The translations under genes and the position numbers were made by a program. Below the pieces are notes generated by a model that worked only from the letters and a program-made list of their open reading frames with translations, was not told the origin of the DNA and made no database searches. Below are positions 20,401 to 24,483 of a DNA stretch of 24,483 nt, piece by piece (the first letter of the stretch is position 1; each line of letters opens with the position of its first letter). The stretch covers positions 1 to 24,483 of the forward strand of contig JBBBWG010008169.1 of the NCBI GenBank assembly GCA_037176905.1, read 5' to 3'. Origin of the DNA: Azolla pinnata (lineage: Eukaryota; Streptophyta; Polypodiopsida; Salviniales; Salviniaceae).

Positions 20401-23321
20401 TTACATAATTAGAACATGTCCTAGACTTACATGTACCAGTATCCCTGAAGCAAAAGTAGATATCACTACTCCTGGCCCCGCTAGTAGAACCATTTGCATA
20501 ATGCATCTCTGTTAAATAATGCTCCAGTTATTTTCAAAAGACAAAGAAAAGGCTGTGAATATCCAAAATCATATCTACATAACGCAGTTCTTAGTACAAG
20601 AACACTTTTTACTTAAACATGCTTTCAGCATAGTTCCAGCATTTACAGAAATCAGGTTTTTTGACTTTTGATAACCCTAAACCCTAAACCCTGAAAACCA
20701 TTACAGAAAAATATTGCACGTAGATAATGGTTATCCTGTATCAACATTATCTCTAGTGTGATGTTCATCACAATCCTGGAGAAATTACATTTAAAAATCG
20801 TAACTCCAAAAAACTGCATAGAGTAACAAATAAGGAGTCAAATCTCCGACCAAACTGTCAAAGCTAGTGAGGGTCCACTCAGCGAATCACACCGATCAGG
20901 TGCAGACAAGCTACTGTCAGTTGATGATTGTTATCAGTTGATCAGTCACATATGAACAAGCTTTTTTAATGGTAGATGCATTCTAAGAAAGCACAGCCAA
21001 TTACTCGACAAGATGGCATCTACCTCTATTTCAAAATTATCAATACACAACTTACCTCTTCCAAAGATACCCCCATCAATTCCATGTTAATCACCACTCT
21101 GAACCCCCTTCGTCATAATTCAAAAACAATCACATTTTTCCCCCAGAATTAAGAGAATTTCCATAAACCTATAGTGCAGAAGGGAGCATACCTCAAGAAC
21201 CGTGCCTAACTATTCTTTCTTGTCTATGAAATCAAACAGTTCCTGATGTTGTACCAACAAGGACATAATATAACTGAGAGTTTTCCTAATAACTCTTAAG
21301 TTTCAACTAACTATGACAATAAGAACACAAAGAAGACAGCACTAGCTTATGCTTGATGGAATTTTCTTTGAAATGTCCTGCAGAATGTCTGGATTTACTT
21401 GTAATGACGTAAAAAGAAGATATAGCAGAATCTACCAAGCATATGTTTTGAGTTGAGTTCATAAGTTAATATAGAAGCGCGATGCACCTTTACTTGGTGA
21501 ACCTCCATCGCAAAAGAGCTCTCAAAAAGAAGGGCTGGAAGAAACGCAAATAATATCAAGCTTGGACTGATGTTAGACCCTGGGTATGAAGCACACAAAA
21601 CAATCAGGATACCCTTTAGGGTACACAGAAATAAAGGGAAGAAAATGGATTCTTACAAACACGAATGCTGTCTCCCAAAGTGCCAAGCGCACCATTTGTC
21701 CCATACTCTGCCATTCAACAGGAAAACATATCAGCATCGATGTGTTACTTATCTATTTACATAAATTCAGATTGAAATTTTTATATTTATGATGTAGGAC
21801 TCTTTAACAAGATCTTGGATTGATGCCGATTACCATCATTCATATACGTCAAGATCAAGAAGAACAGAAACTAGGGTGAGTTCATTGAATTAGTATTTTT
21901 GACATAGAATTGGAGCATAGGTATTTTTTTTATTGCAAGGTATTACAGTCCATACGAAAGTAGAAAGGGAATGCATATGTTCAGGTGTTAAATGATAACA
22001 TTTTACACCAAGATATTTCTATAAAGTTAGCCAAAACTTTCATGCTGGATCTGCTGATACACGGGTAAGAAACACTGAATTGAAGTGTAACTCTTACACC
22101 ATCATGGCTGATCACCAAAAAATCCAGCTTTTATGAATCTATAATTGTGTGTGACTTCAGTGGATGGACTGAGCTTGTTGAAAAGGAGGTCCAGAAGATG
22201 ATTCTTCACTTTCAATGTAGACACAATGCTAACCTAAATACTGACATCTCCTCAAATATTATCTGAAGCCTTGGTGTTCCTAGACGTGAAATCAACTCTA
22301 CATGTGTCAAAAATATGATATGAAGGAGTGGTCCTTATTATTACATAAGATTTTCCTCACGACTGGAATATCAACAAAATGGGTTGCTTGATTGGTAAAT
22401 CTTGTACGTTTGGAGATTCCAAAGATTATTTCATTTAAGGTCATGTGCCGTGCGTGCCCCCCTTTCTTCTTTTTCCGGGTCCAGTAAATATTGCTTATTC
22501 TGGTGTATATCAATGGTGGTAAAATATTGAAGCTCCAGTAGCCAATTCAAGAATTTTCCCTTATAGGTGGCTCGGATTACTAGAAAGCGGAGATTGATAT
22601 GGTGTTGATTTCCTGAGGTGGGTAGGATTACAAGAAAACGGAGATTGATATGGTGTTGATTTCTAGTGAACCAGAGTGTTGAATTGGAAGTTCGGCCTTC
22701 CAAACTTCTAGCACACGGTTTCAGAATGTTCATTAAAGAAAACTAAGGTTCGCAAGATACTTGCCCCTTCCTTAACAAACATGAAATCCTGAAAGAAGCA
22801 AAACACAGAGCAAAACTGGCAAAAAGTGAGTGAAATTTCGAGCATTTTGAATTCAACTTAGTATGATTTTGTCTTTGAATTCTAAAACTCCTAAAGTTTC
22901 TAACTTGGTGATAAAAAAGGAGAAATACTGTTTTCACGTTTCAGATAATTTAGAGGCTCTAATTTTTGGTTCTTTATGTTGTAGATCTAAGAGTGGAGAC
23001 CGTTCTCGAGAACAGAAGAAGCATCAAAAATGGAATTTTTGAGTGAAAGCTGACCTTTCCCATAAGAAATTTTCGTTTCCTAAGAAAAATCGGTGTGTCG
23101 CAGTCAAATTTCTCATCAATACATGCACCAGAAAATTTCCTATCTTTTTTTAGCCATAAATATGCACCTGCAGCTCCCATGGCGATGCCAAGCACAAGGA
23201 GGCCTCCTGTGTAAGATATTCTGGTTCCTTTCAAGATATGTCGACAAAGGAGGCCTAAGACCAAGGCTACAGTGAGGAACAGGATCGGAAGTTCAGGTAC
23301 GGATTCAGATTCAGATTCCAT
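8445..23321 (-). CDS. SOS1: Plasma-membrane Na+/H+ antiporter, SOS1/NHX7-8 type
   Basis: The protein exchanges cytosolic Na+ for external H+ at the plasma membrane and is the output transporter of the SOS salt-tolerance pathway. Twenty-three coding exons with GT-AG introns join without a phase conflict to 1102 residues, against about 1146-1148 for Arabidopsis and rice SOS1. The membrane domain (about 10-430) carries FLPALLFESSFAMEVHQVK (81-99), SATDPVAVVALLKELG (145-160, with D148), EGESLMNDGTAIV (170-182) and WSGLRGAVALSLSLS (369-383). The cytosolic part holds a helical region, a cyclic-nucleotide-binding-like fold (about 735-835, HPTFSHGSTLGLYEVLTGKP) and an acidic tail ending near ESPSSLF (1087-1093). 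The start is the first ATG giving a helix aligned to the family's first membrane segment; the N-terminus is about 20-30 residues shorter than Arabidopsis. Several normally conserved membrane residues differ, so a SOS1 paralogue in the NHX8-like part of the family is possible. No pseudogene features were seen. Confidence 0.95.
10098..11043 (-). other. SOS1 intron 18
   Basis: This 946-nt AT-rich intron is phase 0. A short imperfect repeat ('actttttacctg') occurs at about 10364 and 10396. No ORF with family resemblance and no transposon ends were found. Confidence 0.7.
11344..11819 (-). other. SOS1 intron 16
   Basis: This 476-nt intron (GTCAGT to TACTAG, phase 1) holds no supported feature. Confidence 0.7.
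12787..14556 (-). other. SOS1 intron 13
   Basis: This 1770-nt intron is phase 0. It holds a 10-bp inverted repeat (13228-13237 and 13322-13331), each arm adjoined by 'agaaggcgg', and a purine-rich patch at about 13800-13855. Neither is enough to name an inserted element. No RNA gene or coding sequence was found. Confidence 0.65.
15377..15924 (-). other. SOS1 intron 9
   Basis: This 548-nt, phase 2 intron is mostly made of a degenerate tandem duplication listed separately. A 6-bp segment near 15457 is flanked by AG and GT and mimics a micro-exon, but the family alignment needs nothing there. Confidence 0.75.
15539..15790 (+). repeat. Degenerate tandem duplication in SOS1 intron 9
   Basis: Two diverged copies lie at about 15539-15666 and 15678-15790. 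Shared words in order are 'ttcctctgtcg' or 'ttcctgtatcg', 'ttctttctttct', 'actggattcaaagaatcta' or 'attggattcagagaatcta', and 'tttcagttcct' or 'tttcagtccct'. Divergence is high, so the event is old. Confidence 0.65.
16122..19241 (-). other. SOS1 intron 7, 3.1 kb
   Basis: This is the largest intron (phase 0), between the exons ending ASYIAYYT and starting AEDEASVSG. It is AT-rich with only short unsupported open frames on either strand. A region near 18640-18740 starting with a T-run and 'cgaaaacccattggg' is more GC-rich than its surroundings and might be an insertion remnant, but I see no terminal repeats or target duplication. No RNA gene was recognised. Confidence 0.7.
19839..20430 (-). other. 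SOS1 intron 4
   Basis: This 592-nt intron (GTAAGT to CTTCAG, phase 0) is strongly AT-rich and otherwise featureless. Confidence 0.7.
20509..21487 (-). other. SOS1 intron 3
   Basis: This 979-nt intron is phase 0. Its one notable element is the short telomere-type repeat at 20673-20693, listed separately. Nothing else was seen. Confidence 0.7.
20673..20693 (-). repeat. Short interstitial telomere-type repeat in SOS1 intron 3
   Basis: The + strand reads three consecutive AACCCTA units (the last one diverging at its end), so the gene's sense strand reads TTTAGGG. Its orientation relative to the window is opposite to the block at 6675-7185. Confidence 0.85.
21708..23167 (-). other. SOS1 intron 1
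   Basis: This 1460-nt intron splits a glutamate codon after residue 51. It contains a 51-bp tandem duplication at 22566-22667, listed separately. First introns of this size in plants sometimes hold enhancing elements, but I see no specific motif. Confidence 0.75.
22566..22667 (+). repeat. 51-bp tandem duplication in SOS1 intron 1
   Basis: Two adjacent copies (22566-22616 and 22617-22667) share 'ggattac', 'agaaa' and 'cggagattgatatggtgttg' with only a few differences. It is recent by its high identity. Confidence 0.85.
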
Positions 23322-23471
23322 CGATCCTTGATCAAGACTCTGTCACAAATAACAAGTAACAAGCAAAGCCTGAAATCAAGAAACGCCAAAACAAAGGGGA
23401 GGACGAGGAGGAGAAAGGTGTGCGATCAGGATCAAAGAGTTAACATCAAAGGTGATTGATGGTGATGACAA

Positions 23472-23624
23472 TTATAACGACAACAATGAAATGAGGACGA
23501 TGAGGAGCAGGAGGAGGAGGAGGAAGAGGATAATGATGATGGCTGAAGATGATAGTGAGGTGATGGTGGCGGTGGTGGTGGTGGTTGTGAGGATGGGCGA
23601 TGGGATGAGGAGGACGATGTTCAT
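23472..23624 (-). promoter_or_regulatory. Upstream ORF of SOS1, 50 codons
   Basis: The ATG at 23624 opens 50 codons ending at TAA 23474-23472, 150 nt before the SOS1 start. The peptide is mostly I, L, T and S because it crosses GGA/GGT repeats, so its sequence probably does not matter, but it could damp translation if it lies in the transcript. Confidence 0.3.
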
Positions 23625-23780
23625 TAAGTAAACTAAAATTGATGGTTAGGAGCATAAAGTCTAAAATCCCGAATATGCGAATGCATGCAAGATTCCGTTT
23701 AAAACCAAGTAGTTCAGGAATCAGAAGAAGAAAAACAAAGAATATCAAGAGGAGATCGGTCAGCGAAACATGGAGACGAT

Positions 23781-23939
23781 GAAGAAGAAGAAGAAGAAGA
23801 AGCATACGAGGATGATGGCAAAGGTGATGCGAACACAAGCATGGACATAAATGGATGGGAGCAGCAGTAATAGTAGAATTGAAGGATATGGTTACACAGT
23901 GATGGAAAGGAGAAGAAGAAGAAGAAGAAGAAGAAGAAA
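23781..23939. repeat. Two GAA/TTC microsatellites upstream of SOS1
   Basis: Runs of GAA on the + strand occupy 23781-23802 and 23911-23939, about 460-620 bp upstream of the SOS1 start codon. Confidence 0.85.
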
Positions 23940-24105
23940 GGGAGTGACAGTAAGCAGCTGAGCGTGAAGGGATCGTGGAGCTGATGGTGGTTTCGGGAAG
24001 GAAGAGAGAATAATGGCGAGAAAGGGAAGGACTTGAAGGAGGTCATAAAGGAGAAGGCGGAGGGAATCTTGGCTAGTGCAAGACCGCCTCCTTTGCTGCT
24101 TCCTT

Positions 24106-24205
24106 TGCTTCTTCTTCTTCTTCTTCCTTCTTCTTCTTCTTCCTTCTTCTTCTTCTTCTTCTTCTGCTGCTGCTGCTGCTTCTGCTGCTTCTTGTGCTGC
24201 TGCTG
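24106..24205. repeat. CTT/CTG trinucleotide tract
   Basis: The + strand reads CTT-type units, interrupted twice, then CTG-type units to about 24205. The purine/pyrimidine strand bias is reversed relative to the GAA tracts at 23781-23939. Confidence 0.85.
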
Positions 24206-24250
24206 CTTCGCATCAGTTTCTTTCCTGCGCGCACACACAGACACGCACGC

Positions 24251-24443
24251 GAAGACGAAGACGACGAAGACGACGAAGAGGAAGACGAGGACGACGAAGA
24301 CGATGAAGACGAAGACGATGAAGACGAAGACGACGAAGACGAAGACGATGAAGACGAAGACGAAGACGAAGACGATGAAGACGAAGACGAAGACGACGAA
24401 GACGATGAAGACGAAGACGAAGACGACGAAGACGAAGACGAAG
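24251..24443 (+). repeat. GAC/GAA/GAT coding-like trinucleotide array
   Basis: About 64 consecutive triplets are nearly all GAA, GAC or GAT (a few GAG), arranged mostly as GAAGAC hexamers. One + strand frame would read purely aspartate and glutamate and stays open to the window edge, but I find no start codon for it. On the - strand the same array gives valine/phenylalanine-rich frames of no apparent meaning. I class it as a minisatellite. Confidence 0.8.
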
Positions 24444-24483
24444 CACATACATTTCACTTACTGCGGCTTCTTGCGTCGTCTGC

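Larger units (their letters stand above)
12679..23321 (-). other. SOS1: SOS1 exons 1-14: membrane transport domain
   Basis: Exon map in transcript order: 23321-23168, 21707-21657, 21579-21488, 20508-20431, 19838-19681, 19559-19458, 19359-19242, 16121-16069, 15990-15925, 15376-15332, 15252-15203, 15033-14849, 14616-14557 and 12786-12679. They code residues 1-440. Each junction keeps phase and each exon matches consecutive family segments, for example RCIMQMVLLAGPGVV (exon 4), FNDTVIEITLTL (exon 7), FARAAFKGETQ (exon 9), ELVAYIANTLIFIL (exon 10) and TGGVVFLTLIINGST (exon 14). Exon 13 (ATDTTDSSGNLILSNRTRAR) is the least conserved, as expected for the loop before the last helix. Confidence 0.88.
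23322..24483 (-). promoter_or_regulatory. SOS1 upstream region and likely 5' leader
   Basis: This region is dominated by simple sequence. In the sense of SOS1 it reads TTC/CCT-rich near 23500-23530 and 23780-23940, GAA/GCA-rich near 24108-24205, and then a CGTCTT-type array at 24251-24443. Pyrimidine-rich sense tracts just upstream of a start codon fit a plant leader. Two upstream ORFs are visible, a four-codon one (23446-23432) and a 50-codon one (23624-23472). Long opposite-strand open frames here are low-complexity artefacts. No TATA box can be called with confidence. Confidence 0.5.

Noticed and set aside
24076-24306. A 76-codon + strand frame ending in an arginine run
   Set aside because: It is low-complexity translation of CTT, CTG and GAC/GAA triplets, with no homology.
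23714-24457. A 247-codon - strand open frame rich in V, F, K and S
   Set aside because: It is produced by triplet repeats in one frame (VF from the GAC/GAA array, K/E and F runs from GAA tracts). No domain is present.

Overview
This is a plant nuclear window, most likely from a flowering plant. Three protein genes have GT-AG introns. Two belong to plant families: a PRONE-type RopGEF and a SOS1-type Na+/H+ antiporter. Short TTTAGGG (plant-type telomere) tracts lie between genes and inside an intron. I cannot fix the species from sequence alone. I see no rRNA, tRNA, CRISPR array or clearly bounded transposon, and no prokaryotic-type gene cluster.

Layout. Positions 1-724 are the promoter and leader of a + strand RopGEF gene, with a TATA/TCAA microsatellite, a degenerate tandem repeat and upstream ORFs. 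Positions 725-4554 hold its seven coding exons, which join in frame to 577 codons. Positions 4555-6133 are a gene-poor gap between convergent genes. Positions 6134-6529 (- strand) hold a two-exon gene for a 77-residue protein with one predicted membrane segment; I do not recognise it. Positions 6530-8444 hold its upstream region, built around an imperfect tandem duplication of about 300-365 bp rich in TTTAGGG/TTTTGGG, followed by the 3' flank of the next gene. Positions 8445-23321 (- strand) are one SOS1/NHX7-type plasma-membrane Na+/H+ antiporter gene. Its 23 coding exons join in frame to 1102 residues across 14.9 kb, including introns of 3.1, 1.8 and 1.5 kb. Positions 23322-24483 are its upstream region, dominated by GAA/TTC and GAC/GAA/GAT low-complexity tracts.

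The two large genes work in separate pathways: ROP small-GTPase activation at the cell cortex, and SOS-pathway sodium export. Nothing in the sequence shows functional coupling between the three genes. I found no convincing undescribed multi-gene system. The items most worth a second look are the telomere-repeat duplication upstream of the small gene, the unrecognised 77-residue protein with an overlapping upstream ATG, the divergent second half of the PRONE domain, and a SOS1 protein that departs from the Arabidopsis and rice proteins at several conserved membrane positions while keeping its core motifs.

All exon boundaries were set by hand from splice consensus, reading phase and remembered family sequences (Arabidopsis and rice SOS1, Arabidopsis RopGEFs). 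No alignment was run.
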